Assembly: GCA_002385415.1 (NCBI GenBank)
Contig: DGDL01000072.1
Location: forward strand, 1-14,725
Length of the DNA stretch: 14,725 nt
Reading direction: 5' to 3'
Source: Clostridiales bacterium UBA3953
Lineage (GTDB): Bacteria > Bacillota > Clostridia > Oscillospirales > CAG-272
In this document: one piece after another, positions 1 to 6,801 of the stretch
Position numbering within the stretch: position 1 is the stretch's first letter
Layout: each line of letters opens with the position of its first letter
Notes under the pieces: model-generated
The model's database searches: none
Told to the model about the DNA's origin: nothing
The model's input: only the letters and a program-made list of their open reading frames with translations
Translations under genes and position numbers: made by a program

Positions 1-19
1 AGATGTGTATAAGAGACAG
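1..19. other. Tn5 mosaic-end / Nextera adapter remnant (artefact)
   Basis: The first 19 bases, AGATGTGTATAAGAGACAG, are identical to the Tn5 transposase mosaic end used in Nextera library adapters. They sit exactly at the end of the sequence and the reading frame of the adjacent gene is intact right up to them. This is untrimmed library adapter at a contig end, not host DNA. The genome begins at about base 20. Confidence 0.96.
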
Positions 20-647
20 GAGGGAAAGTGAGCGCAAACAATACCCAAAACATCGGCGGTGTTTGAGCGGGCAGCTCGTCAAGCGACGAGAAGTCGAGGT
101 GGGTTTCTTCGTACCCGTCGTCATACATCTGGTAATCTTCGGTTAGTTCGGCGGCGTCAATGCGTGACGAAACCCGTTTGATTTGGGGTTCGGCTGTCCC
201 ATCCGGCTCGCTGACAGTGTCGATACGGTCAATTTTTATGGTAGCGCCGTCATCGGCGAAAGACTGATTTTGTTTTTGCTGTGTTTTTTTAGCGACTGCG
301 TCGTATATGGCGGTTGCCTCGTTGTCGGTGTCTTGGCTTGTTTTGCTGTCTACGACGGTATAATAGGAAGCCGTATGGTCATAATCTCGGGTGTGCTGCG
401 GCTCTTGGCCGGAGGCTTGAGCCGTTTGGCGCTCTTTTTCTTTTATCAGCGAGTAGATGTTTGCGGCGATGGCTTCTGCGCTGTCGAAATCGGCAATGGC
501 AGCTTGCGCTTCCTCTTCCGACATACGCGAGAAGTAGCGTTCAAATTGCGCGATTTGACGCTCTACCATCTCGTCGGTCAAGTCGCTGTAAGCATACAGC
601 GCATCTGTAAGTGCCGCAAGGAATTCGCTTTTTGTCATCTGCTGCAT
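20..647 (-). CDS. HAAS/DUF1700-type membrane protein, C-terminus missing
   Basis: An open frame runs leftward from ATG 647 through 209 codons without a stop and off the contig end, so the C-terminal part is missing. The chosen ATG at 647 has GGAGG ten bases upstream; an in-frame ATG at 638 is an alternative. Residues about 4-65 start MTKSEFLAALTDAL and continue through RQIAQFERYF and EEEAQAAIADFDSAEAIAANI. This matches the HAAS (DUF1700) helical domain, whose usual pattern is an aromatic-rich helix followed by a glycine/proline-eeIA helix. A long polar, low-complexity stretch follows (residues 75-195), and the frame is cut just as a hydrophobic helix begins (FWVLFALTF). HAAS proteins are often membrane proteins partnered with PadR regulators, but no padR is visible here. 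The gene faces away from trmB and has its own leader with a terminator-like hairpin. Domain assignment is by pattern only. Confidence 0.8.
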
Positions 648-682
648 TGCGCTGTGGCCTCCGATTCTAACGTTAAAGGATT

Positions 683-729
683 AAAAAAACAGCGGGGCAC
701 GCCGATATGGCATGCTTGGTGCCCCCGCT
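683..729 (-). terminator. Terminator-like hairpin in HAAS leader, possible attenuator
   Basis: Read on the minus strand, AGCGGGGGCAC (729-719) pairs with GTGCCCCGCT (700-691), giving a GC-rich 10-bp stem with one bulged G. Seven U residues follow (689-683). It lies between the minus-strand promoter (771-799) and the start codon at 647, so it would end transcription before the gene. The upstream arm can instead pair with CCCGCT (745-740), a mutually exclusive helix, as in transcription attenuators. The hairpin is seen directly; the regulatory role is inferred. Confidence 0.6.
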
Positions 730-757
730 TGCAAAAGACAGCGGGCTGTGATATAAT
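729..757 (+). promoter_or_regulatory. trmB promoter (extended -10)
   Basis: TTGCAA (729-734), a 17-base spacer and TATAAT (752-757), preceded by the extended -10 dinucleotide TG (749-750), form a near-consensus sigma-A promoter. Transcription would start near 764, leaving about 37 bases of leader before the trmB ATG at 801. It directly faces the leftward promoter at 771-799. Confidence 0.75.
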
Positions 758-770
758 ACGTTTCAAAATC

Positions 771-799
771 ATTATAACAAATCCTGTGGTGAAATTCAA
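771..799 (-). promoter_or_regulatory. Leftward promoter for HAAS gene leader
   Basis: On the minus strand TTGAAT (799-794), a 17-base spacer and TATAAT (776-771) form a good sigma-A promoter with a start near 764. Its transcript would run through the hairpin at 729-683 before reaching the gene at 647. The -35 box abuts the trmB start codon. Its predicted start coincides with that of the opposing trmB promoter, so each polymerase would have to cross the other promoter. Confidence 0.6.
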
Positions 800-800
800 T

Positions 801-1433
801 ATGCGGATGCGAAAAAAGAAGCGTTGCGCAGAGCGGCTCGAGGCATGCTCGGACTATATAATAAATCACTCGTCAGAGCTTGAGAAAAAGCCCTATGTGC
901 TTGAGATAGGATGTGGAAAAGGCGGATTTATCGTCGAAGCGGCTCAGCGCGAACCGGACATACCGTTTTTGGCGATGGAGAGGGTGCCCGACGTGCTTGT
1001 AGTCGCCGCGGAGAAAGTGAAGGCGCTCGGCCTTTCAAACGTAAAGCTGATATTGGGCGACGCCTCCAGACTGTTTGACTTTATAGGCGAAGGTGAGATA
1101 ACGCGCATATATCTCAACTTTTCCGATCCGTGGCCGAAAAAAAAGCACTACAAGCGCAGGCTGACATACCGCGGTTTTCTCGAGCAATATAAACGCGCTC
1201 TTGTGCCGGGCGGCGAAATACGCATGAAAACCGACAACAGCACTTTGTTTGAGTTTTCGCTCGAGGAGTTTAGCGCATGCGGTTTTAAGCTGCATAGCCT
1301 CACTCGCGACCTGCATGCCAGCGAGTTTGCGGCAGATAATATTATAACCGAATACGAGGAGAATTTTTTGTCGAAAGGTGAAACAATAAAACACGTCGTT
1401 GCGGTTTTGCCTAAAAGCGGCTCCGGCAATTGA
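801..1433 (+). CDS. trmB: tRNA (guanine-N7-)-methyltransferase TrmB
   Basis: TrmB uses S-adenosylmethionine to methylate N7 of G46 in the variable loop of tRNAs, in the cytoplasm. The 210-residue product has the usual length and the usual MRMRKKK start. Motif I is LEIGCGKGGF (34-43), with the acidic motif II residue E60. The family signature NFSDPWPKKKHYKRRL is at 106-121, followed by TDN (144-146) and TEYE (183-186). The start at 801 is chosen because the family begins MRMR and GGTGA lies eight bases upstream. The open frame reaches back to 183, but that extension overlaps the HAAS gene and is not homologous to TrmB. A strong promoter lies just upstream. No clear terminator follows the gene. 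The next gene has its own promoter, so read-through is possible but not required. Confidence 0.96.
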   Translation: MRMRKKKRCAERLEACSDYIINHSSELEKKPYVLEIGCGKGGFIVEAAQREPDIPFLAMERVPDVLVVAAEKVKALGLSNVKLILGDASRLFDFIGEGEITRIYLNFSDPWPKKKHYKRRLTYRGFLEQYKRALVPGGEIRMKTDNSTLFEFSLEEFSACGFKLHSLTRDLHASEFAADNIITEYEENFLSKGETIKHVVAVLPKSGSGN

Positions 1434-1482
1434 TGCAAATGATATAAGCTGTCAATAAATTAGACGCCTGGATTTTTAATAA

Positions 1483-1515
1483 ACTGTTGACAACAGTCGC
1501 CTAATATGTTAACAT
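1483..1515 (+). promoter_or_regulatory. Solute-binding protein promoter with palindromic operator
   Basis: TTGACA (1487-1492), a 17-base spacer and TAACAT (1510-1515), preceded by TG (1507-1508), form a promoter with a consensus -35 and an extended, weaker -10. A perfect 15-base palindrome, ACTGTTG-A-CAACAGT (1483-1497), covers the -35 box, the classic position for a repressor operator. The right half continues as ACAACAGTCGC, an 11-base string repeated upstream of the CBM9-like gene (11417-11427). The promoter and palindrome are seen directly; the operator role is inferred. Confidence 0.65.
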
Positions 1516-1548
1516 TAACCGAACTATACTTGCCAAAGGAGCATGCTT

Positions 1549-3021
1549 ATGTGCAGAAAATATATTTGTGCGATTGTTGCGGCGCTATTGGCGGTTGCTG
1601 CGGCTGCCGGCTGTGCGGGCGAAACCGCGAAAAAGCCTGCCGAGACATCTGCGGGAGAGGCGACCGGCGGATCCGAGGAAACAGCGGCTGTGTATAAAGC
1701 CGACATACCCGATGGACTTTCGTATGACGGGGTGGTGTTCAACATCTGCACATTTCCCGACTCGTCGGCGGGCGTTTACTGGATAGATGTTGACTTCTGC
1801 GCCACAGAGGAAAACGGCGAGACTATAAACGACGCTACATTCAGGAGAAAGCGCATTGCCGAGGACATTTTAAACATAAAAATTGTAAATATACCGGCAA
1901 ACAACTCGGCCGGCGACATGATACGCTCAAGCGTTTCCGCCCAGGACGGCGCATTTGACATTGGATTCATCGATACCCGCGCCGCGTCCAACCTTTCGCA
2001 GACCGGCGTGCTGCTCGACTTCAACGAAATCAAAACGCTTGACATGAGCGCGCCTTGGTGGGACCAAAACTGCATAGAGGACCTGACCATCGACGGGGCG
2101 CTTTACATGCTGACCGGCGACATCGAGATTATGTATAAAAAGACGTTGGCAATAAATCTTTTCAACAAAGCCATGTTTACCGACTATAATCTCGGCGACC
2201 CGTATCAGTATGTGGAAGAAAAAGCGTGGACTATTGAGAAGTTTGCAGCGCTTTGCAAAGCAGTTTCGGAAGACCTCAACGGGGACGGTAAGATGGACGG
2301 CAATGACCGGTTTGGCCTGCTGTTTCAGAGCGACCTTATTTCTATTGGCCTGATAGGCGCGGGCGTGGAGTTTGTCGGCTTTGACGGCGACGGCATGCCA
2401 ACGCTGACTTTTTATAATGATTATACCGTAAGTGCGTTTGAAAAATACACAAGCCTGCTTTACGACAAAAACAGCTGCACAAACGCGCATTTGAACGGTC
2501 TTGACCATGCCAACATGTTCCTCAACAACAGAGGCCTGTTCTTTTCCACCGAGTTTCACGCTATAGAGCCGCTGCGCCAGATGGATACCGATTTCGGTAT
2601 CCTGCCGATGCCGCTGTATGACGAAAAACAGTCCGAATATTATCACTCTATAAACCCGCACGTCGCATCCATGCTTGTGATACCGCGCGACTGTCCTGAC
2701 CTCGAGCGGGTCGGATATGTGCTGGACGTGCTGGGTGCGGAGTCGAAAAACATACTTACACCGGCATATTACGAAGTCTATCTTAAATCCAAAGGCGCAC
2801 GCGACGATGAGTCGGAGGCGATAATCGACCTTGTGCTTGCCACGGTGCGCTATGACCTGGGCTATATGTATAACTGGGGCAACATCGGCTCGTTTATGCT
2901 CGACATGGTAAAAGTATATAACACGGATTTGGCATCGTCTTACAGCAGAATAGAAAAGTCTGCGCAAAGGCAGCTTGACAAAGCGATCGAAAAATACCAA
3001 GAGCTGAAGATGCAATACTGA
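1549..3021 (+). CDS. ABC transporter extracellular solute-binding lipoprotein
   Basis: The product is a 490-residue lipoprotein of the extracellular solute-binding class that feeds carbohydrate-type ABC importers. ATG 1549 is preferred over ATG 1543 because the AAAGGAG site (1535-1541) is seven bases before the former and one base before the latter. The N-terminus has a hydrophobic signal segment (6-20) and a lipobox-like AAGC, with C22 as the lipidated cysteine, followed by a polar linker rich in Ala, Glu, Thr and Lys. DLNGDGKMDGND at 242-253 is an EF-hand-like calcium loop. Such loops are common at this place in clostridial sugar-binding proteins and are known structurally from alginate-binding relatives. 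No permease or ATPase gene is adjacent, so it is either an orphan that shares a transporter or a sensor for another system. It is monocistronic, ending in a strong hairpin. The ligand cannot be read from the sequence. Confidence 0.88.
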   Translation: MCRKYICAIVAALLAVAAAAGCAGETAKKPAETSAGEATGGSEETAAVYKADIPDGLSYDGVVFNICTFPDSSAGVYWIDVDFCATEENGETINDATFRRKRIAEDILNIKIVNIPANNSAGDMIRSSVSAQDGAFDIGFIDTRAASNLSQTGVLLDFNEIKTLDMSAPWWDQNCIEDLTIDGALYMLTGDIEIMYKKTLAINLFNKAMFTDYNLGDPYQYVEEKAWTIEKFAALCKAVSEDLNGDGKMDGNDRFGLLFQSDLISIGLIGAGVEFVGFDGDGMPTLTFYNDYTVSAFEKYTSLLYDKNSCTNAHLNGLDHANMFLNNRGLFFSTEFHAIEPLRQMDTDFGILPMPLYDEKQSEYYHSINPHVASMLVIPRDCPDLERVGYVLDVLGAESKNILTPAYYEVYLKSKGARDDESEAIIDLVLATVRYDLGYMYNWGNIGSFMLDMVKVYNTDLASSYSRIEKSAQRQLDKAIEKYQELKMQY

Positions 3022-3028
3022 TGAAAAT

Positions 3029-3070
3029 ACGCTCGTTTAGGGTAGTGAAAACCGCTAAACGAGCGTTTTT
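3029..3070. terminator. Bidirectional terminator shared by convergent genes
   Basis: ACGCTCGTTTAG (3029-3040) and CTAAACGAGCGT (3055-3066) form a perfect 12-bp stem with a 14-base loop. A T run follows on the plus strand and ATTTTC follows on the minus strand. It lies eight bases after the solute-binding protein stop, and its right arm and T tract abut the rlmI stop codon (3069-3071). It therefore ends both the rightward gene and the long leftward operon, more strongly for the former. Confidence 0.93.
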
Positions 3071-4286
3071 ATATTACCTGAAACAGATAAAACTTAAGAT
3101 AATCCGTCTCGGGCACGCCGAGCAGTGTCGGATGATCGGGCGACTGGCCGCGCGATTCAATGAGCTTGAGCTGCACGTCGGCATCGCGCGCAGCCGAAAT
3201 CAGCATCGACTCGAATCTGTCGCGCCCCATAAAATGCGAACAGGAACAGCTCGCAAGCCATCCGCCGCGGGGAAGCAGCTTCATCGCCCTAAAGTTGATC
3301 TCCTTGTAGCCGCGCTCGGCGCCCGCAACGGCACGCCGCGACTTTGTAAAGGCCGGCGGGTCAAGCACAGTAAAGTTGTAATAGGCGCGCTCCTCGCAAA
3401 GCCGGGGCAGAAGGTCGAACACATCGGCGCAGATAAAGTCTATTTTGCCGTCCAGCCCGTTGAGCTTGGCATTGTATTTGGCAAGCTCAACAGCCGTCTC
3501 CGAGACATCCACTGCCGTGACATGCTCGGCACCTCCGAGCGCGGCATTCAGCGCAAACGAGCCGGTGTGAGTGAAACAGTCGAGCACGCGCTTGCCGCGC
3601 GCAAGCTCTGCCACCCTGCGCCTGTTGTACTTTTGGTCGAGAAAAAAGCCGGTTTTTTGCCCGTTTTCAATATCGACCGCGTATTTTATACCGTTTTCGA
3701 CAGCGGTCACAACCGTCTCGCTGCCGCGCGGGCAAAAGCCGCGCTCCAGCCAGCCTTTGTATTGCTCCAGCCCCTCAAGCTCGCGCAATTGCGAGTCGTT
3801 GCGCTCGTAAATGCCGTCGATGCGGATGCCGACGTCCTTGAGATAGGAGAGAAGAGAAGATAAAATCACGTCTTTACGCGCGTCAATACCGAACGAAAGG
3901 GACTGTACCACCAAAACCTCGCCGAATTTGTCGACAACAAGGCCCGGGATGCCGTCGGACTCGCCGAATATCAGCCTGCAGCAGTCCAGGTCGCCCGGCA
4001 TGACATTGAGCCTGTAGTCGACTGCATATTTCACGCGGCGCGCCCAAAAAGAGTCGTCAAACCTGTCGTTTGTGTTGCGCGATATAATCCGAAACCGTAT
4101 TTTGCTGTGCAGGCTCAAAAGCCCTGCGCCAAGCCAGCTGCCTTTCTCGCTGTAAATATCGCAGATAGCGCCGTTCGGCGTTCCATTCGGCACATCGGTC
4201 TCGGTGTCAAAAACCCACGGGTGACCGGCGCGTAAAGATTTTTCGGCTTTGCGCGTCACGGTCACCGCGGGAAAAGGTCTTGCCAT
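3069..4286 (-). CDS. rlmI: Class I SAM-dependent rRNA methyltransferase, RlmI family
   Basis: The product is a 405-residue RNA methyltransferase related to RlmI, which in E. coli makes m5C1962 in 23S rRNA. An N-terminal PUA-like RNA-binding region (about 2-75, with SLRAGHPWVFDTE) is followed by a central domain and a C-terminal Rossmann methyltransferase. GQKTGFFLDQ (209-218) is the family signature. VLDCFTHTGSF (234-244) is SAM motif I and VD (259-260) is motif II. DPPAF (309-313) is motif IV and CSCSHF (347-352) carries the cysteines expected for cytosine-C5 chemistry. GGGAG lies eight bases before the ATG. It is the last gene of the leftward operon, 63 bases after nfnB, and ends at the shared terminator. 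The family is secure; the exact target base is inferred from the E. coli enzyme. Confidence 0.93.
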   Translation of the reverse strand: MARPFPAVTVTRKAEKSLRAGHPWVFDTETDVPNGTPNGAICDIYSEKGSWLGAGLLSLHSKIRFRIISRNTNDRFDDSFWARRVKYAVDYRLNVMPGDLDCCRLIFGESDGIPGLVVDKFGEVLVVQSLSFGIDARKDVILSSLLSYLKDVGIRIDGIYERNDSQLRELEGLEQYKGWLERGFCPRGSETVVTAVENGIKYAVDIENGQKTGFFLDQKYNRRRVAELARGKRVLDCFTHTGSFALNAALGGAEHVTAVDVSETAVELAKYNAKLNGLDGKIDFICADVFDLLPRLCEERAYYNFTVLDPPAFTKSRRAVAGAERGYKEINFRAMKLLPRGGWLASCSCSHFMGRDRFESMLISAARDADVQLKLIESRGQSPDHPTLLGVPETDYLKFYLFQVI

Positions 4287-4349
4287 TAATTTTGCTCCCG
4301 TTTTTGGAACTTTGTATGTATGCCGGCAGGCAAACTGCTTTGCCGCAAC

Positions 4350-5741
4350 TTACTTTGCCGACAATGCCTCGTCGATAGCAGCGGCGGAGTCGCGACCTGC
4401 GCCCATCGCCAAAATGACGGTGGCGGCTCCCGTAACGGCGTCGCCCCCCGCGTAAACAAACGGACGGGAGGTTGTAACGCCGTCGTCTTTAGTGATGATA
4501 CAGCCGCGGCGGTCGGTTTCAAGCCCCGGCGTTGTCATGCGTATCAGCGGGTTGGGCGTAGTTCCGACCGCGATGATAATAGTGTCAATTTCTATGTCGA
4601 ACTCCGAGCCTTCAACAGGCTGTGGCGAGCGGCGTCCCGACTCGTCGGGCTCGCCAAGCTCCATGCGCACGCAGGTGACCGATTTGACGTTGCCCTGCTC
4701 GTCGCCGTTTATGCGGATGGGGTTGGTAAGCAAGTTGAAGATTATGCCCTCTTCACGCGCGTGATGGACTTCTTCGGCGCGTGCGGGAAGCTCCGCCTCC
4801 GAGCGGCGGTAGATAATGCGGACTTCCTCGGCGCCGAGACGCTTTGCGCTGCGCGCCGCGTCCATAGCGACGTTGCCGCCGCCCACTACCGCGACCCGCT
4901 TTGAGTGGCGGATGGGCGTGGAGCTGTCCTCTTTGTATGCGTCCATCAGGTTGCAGCGCGTCAGATATTCGTTTGCTGAATAGACGCCGCAGTTGTTTTC
5001 GCCGGGGATATGCAAAAACGAGGGCAGCCCGGCTCCCGAGCCGATGAATACGGCCGAATAGCCTTCTTCAAACAGCTCGTCTACCGTTATCGAGCGGCCG
5101 ACGACCACGTTTGTCTCGATTTTCACGCCCAGCTTTTCAAGGTTTTCAATCTCGCGGCGGACAATCGTCTTTGGCAGCCTGAACTCGGGTATGCCGTACG
5201 AAAGTACTCCGCCCGGGATGTGCAGCGCTTCGAAAACCGTCACGCCATAGCCGCGCGCGGCAAGCTCGGCGGCGCAGGTGAGACCCGCAGGCCCCGAGCC
5301 GACGACGGCGACTCGCTTGCCTTTCGGCTCCGCTTTTTCGCTGGCCTCGTCAATTCCGTGCGCTGCAGCCCAGTCCGCGGCAAAACGCTCGAGCCGGCCG
5401 ATCGCGACTGGCTCGCCGTTTCTGCCGCGCACGCATTTGCCCTCGCACTGGTTTTCCTGCGGGCAAACTCTGCCGCAAACAGCGGGCAGCGCGTTTGTCT
5501 GGCGGATTATTTTGTATGCGCGCGCGAAATCGCGCTCCGCAATCGCCGAGATAAACTCGGGAATATGCACTGCTACAGGGCAGCCCGAAACACAGGGTCT
5601 GTGTCTGCAGTTTAGGCAGCGGTTTGCCTCCGCAACCGCTTCCTCTTCGGTATAAGTAAAGGTAACTTCGTCCCAGTTACCGATGCGAACGTCCGAGGCC
5701 TGTTCGGCGGCGGGCGTTTTGGTACGTCTCATATCAGCCAT
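4350..5741 (-). CDS. nfnB: NfnB, large subunit of bifurcating NADH/ferredoxin:NADP+ oxidoreductase
   Basis: The 463-residue flavoprotein is the large subunit of NfnAB, which reversibly couples reduced ferredoxin and NADH to NADPH formation by flavin-based electron bifurcation. Eight N-terminal cysteines (42, 45, 50, 54, 89, 93, 99, 103) can hold two [4Fe-4S] clusters; in characterised NfnB one ligand is reported to be non-cysteine. An FAD-binding VAVVGSGPAGLTCAAEL begins at about 134. A second nucleotide-binding fold, VAVVGGGNVAMDAARSA, begins at about 283 and is followed by YRRSEAELPAR for NADP(H). AGGDAVTGAATVI near the C-terminus closes the FAD site. ATG 5741 is chosen because AAGGAG lies ten bases upstream and the length fits; the frame stays open to 5867 but that part overlaps nfnA. 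The start overlaps the end of nfnA by eight bases, implying translational coupling. Glutamate synthase small subunit (GltD) is a close relative, but pairing with NfnA and the absence of a large glutamate synthase argue against it. Confidence 0.93.
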   Translation of the reverse strand: MADMRRTKTPAAEQASDVRIGNWDEVTFTYTEEEAVAEANRCLNCRHRPCVSGCPVAVHIPEFISAIAERDFARAYKIIRQTNALPAVCGRVCPQENQCEGKCVRGRNGEPVAIGRLERFAADWAAAHGIDEASEKAEPKGKRVAVVGSGPAGLTCAAELAARGYGVTVFEALHIPGGVLSYGIPEFRLPKTIVRREIENLEKLGVKIETNVVVGRSITVDELFEEGYSAVFIGSGAGLPSFLHIPGENNCGVYSANEYLTRCNLMDAYKEDSSTPIRHSKRVAVVGGGNVAMDAARSAKRLGAEEVRIIYRRSEAELPARAEEVHHAREEGIIFNLLTNPIRINGDEQGNVKSVTCVRMELGEPDESGRRSPQPVEGSEFDIEIDTIIIAVGTTPNPLIRMTTPGLETDRRGCIITKDDGVTTSRPFVYAGGDAVTGAATVILAMGAGRDSAAAIDEALSAK

Positions 5742-6570
5742 CGGAGGTCTTCTCCTTAAACAGATTGCAGTCGTGAGTTTCTTTTTCACGGTACATGGCA
5801 TTGCGGCGCATAAGCTCGTCGAAATCGACTTGGTGGCCGTCGAAATCGGGGCCGTCGACGCAGGCAAATTTCATTTCGCCTCCGACGGTGACGCGGCATC
5901 CGCCGCACATGCCGGTTCCGTCTATCATTATAGGGTTGAGGCTGACGATGGTTTTTATACCGTATTCTTTCGTCAAAAGGCTTACAAATTTCATCATTAT
6001 AGGCGGGCCTATCGCTATCACGACATCATACCGGGCGCCGCCCTCTATCAAAGTGCGCAGCCCGTCGGTGACAAGACCTTTATTGCCGTTTGAACCGTCG
6101 TCGGTGAGCAGAACAAAACGGTCGGCGCAGGCGCGCATCTCGTCTTCCAGAATAATAAGGTCGGCGGTTCTGAACCCGGTGACGATGTCGACCCGGCAGC
6201 CGTTTTCCGAAAGGTATTTTGCCTGCGGATAGGCGATCGCGCAGCCGAGACCGCCGCCCACCACCGCTGCGGAAGTGTAGCCGTCAAGTTCGGAAGGCTT
6301 GCCGAGCGGGCCGACAAGGTCTTTGATATACTCTCCCTCATTCAGCGCACCGAGCTTGAGCGTGGTTGCGCCAACGGTTTGGAATATAATATCTATGCTG
6401 CCGGCATCGCGGTCATAGCCGGCGATGGTCAGCGGTATGCGCTCGCTGTCCTCCGTCGGCCGCAGTATGATAAATTGTCCCGGCAGCGCTTTTGACGCCA
6501 CATAAGGCGCATGCGCGCGCATGAAAATCGTGTCGCGATTAAGTGCCCGCTTTTCAAGTATCTTATACAC
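5734..6570 (-). CDS. nfnA: NfnA, small subunit of bifurcating NADH/ferredoxin:NADP+ oxidoreductase
   Basis: The 278-residue product is the NAD(H)-binding, FAD-containing small subunit partner of NfnB, of the family often annotated as a sulfide/dihydroorotate dehydrogenase-like FAD/NAD-binding protein. An FAD/ferredoxin reductase fold at the N-terminus contains RIPLTIAGYD (44-53) and a nucleotide-binding VVGGGLGCAIAYPQA (103-117). The [2Fe-2S] site is visible as D217 in IDGTG with C222, C225 and C237 (CGGC and FAC), the three-Cys-one-Asp pattern reported for NfnA. GPDFDGHQVDFDEL closes the protein. It starts with GTG at 6570, with GGAGG eight bases upstream and no ATG nearby. The last eight bases overlap nfnB. 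PyrK is an alternative family label, but there is no pyrD next to it. The pair indicates anaerobic metabolism in which ferredoxin drives NADPH supply. Confidence 0.94.
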   Translation of the reverse strand: MYKILEKRALNRDTIFMRAHAPYVASKALPGQFIILRPTEDSERIPLTIAGYDRDAGSIDIIFQTVGATTLKLGALNEGEYIKDLVGPLGKPSELDGYTSAAVVGGGLGCAIAYPQAKYLSENGCRVDIVTGFRTADLIILEDEMRACADRFVLLTDDGSNGNKGLVTDGLRTLIEGGARYDVVIAIGPPIMMKFVSLLTKEYGIKTIVSLNPIMIDGTGMCGGCRVTVGGEMKFACVDGPDFDGHQVDFDELMRRNAMYREKETHDCNLFKEKTSDG

Positions 6571-6605
6571 CGCAATATCCTCCGCAAGTAAGTATGCGCT
6601 TTATT

Positions 6606-6785
6606 TTACGAGCCTACAAATAGCACGGTCAGTAGGCTGTATCCAAGCAAAATTAGATTTGCGAGCGCCGCAAGAGCGGCACAACAGTAGTAAAAGCGGT
6701 TTCTGTATCTCGTACCTGCCGCCGCCAGCAATATTGCGACAACGGCAAAGAAAAGGGACAACAGGAAAGATGTTCCGAATCTCAA
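6606..6785 (-). CDS. Small two-helix membrane protein, TTG start
   Basis: A 59-codon frame fills the gap between the GxGYxYP gene and nfnA on the same strand. It contains no ATG. The first possible start is TTG at 6785, immediately after an in-frame TAA, with AGGA eight bases upstream, 16 bases after the previous stop and 35 bases before nfnA. The product has two hydrophobic segments (about residues 5-23 and 36-57) joined by a basic turn, GTRYRNRFYYCC, a hairpin expected in the membrane with both ends on the same side. I do not recognise a family. Support is the operon position, spacing, ribosome binding site and clear two-helix profile. The short length and TTG start keep confidence moderate. 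Confidence 0.62.
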   Translation of the reverse strand: MRFGTSFLLSLFFAVVAILLAAAGTRYRNRFYYCCAALAALANLILLGYSLLTVLFVGS

Positions 6786-6801
6786 TTAGGGTATCCTGCC
6801 T

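Noticed and set aside
183..800. In-frame upstream extension of trmB (206 residues)
   Set aside because: TrmB begins at the MRMRKKK of 801; the extension is antisense to the HAAS gene, reads as cysteine-rich nonsense and lies upstream of the trmB promoter.
1927..3015. Long leftward open frame (362 codons) inside the solute-binding protein gene
   Set aside because: It is the antisense shadow of a well-supported gene, with no ribosome binding site or recognisable domain; its composition mirrors the complementary codons.
3021..3863. Rightward open frame overlapping the rlmI gene
   Set aside because: It begins within the terminator region and reads the antisense of rlmI; the product has no family features.
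5742..5867. 42-codon N-terminal extension of nfnB
   Set aside because: It lies inside nfnA, has no NfnB-like residues, and the ribosome binding site and normal family length favour ATG 5741.
4350..6570. Glutamate synthase small subunit plus PyrK-type reductase in place of NfnAB
   Set aside because: The two overlap as a pair, carry the Asp-Cys-Cys-Cys and eight-cysteine cluster patterns of NfnA and NfnB, and neither a glutamate synthase large subunit nor pyrD is present.
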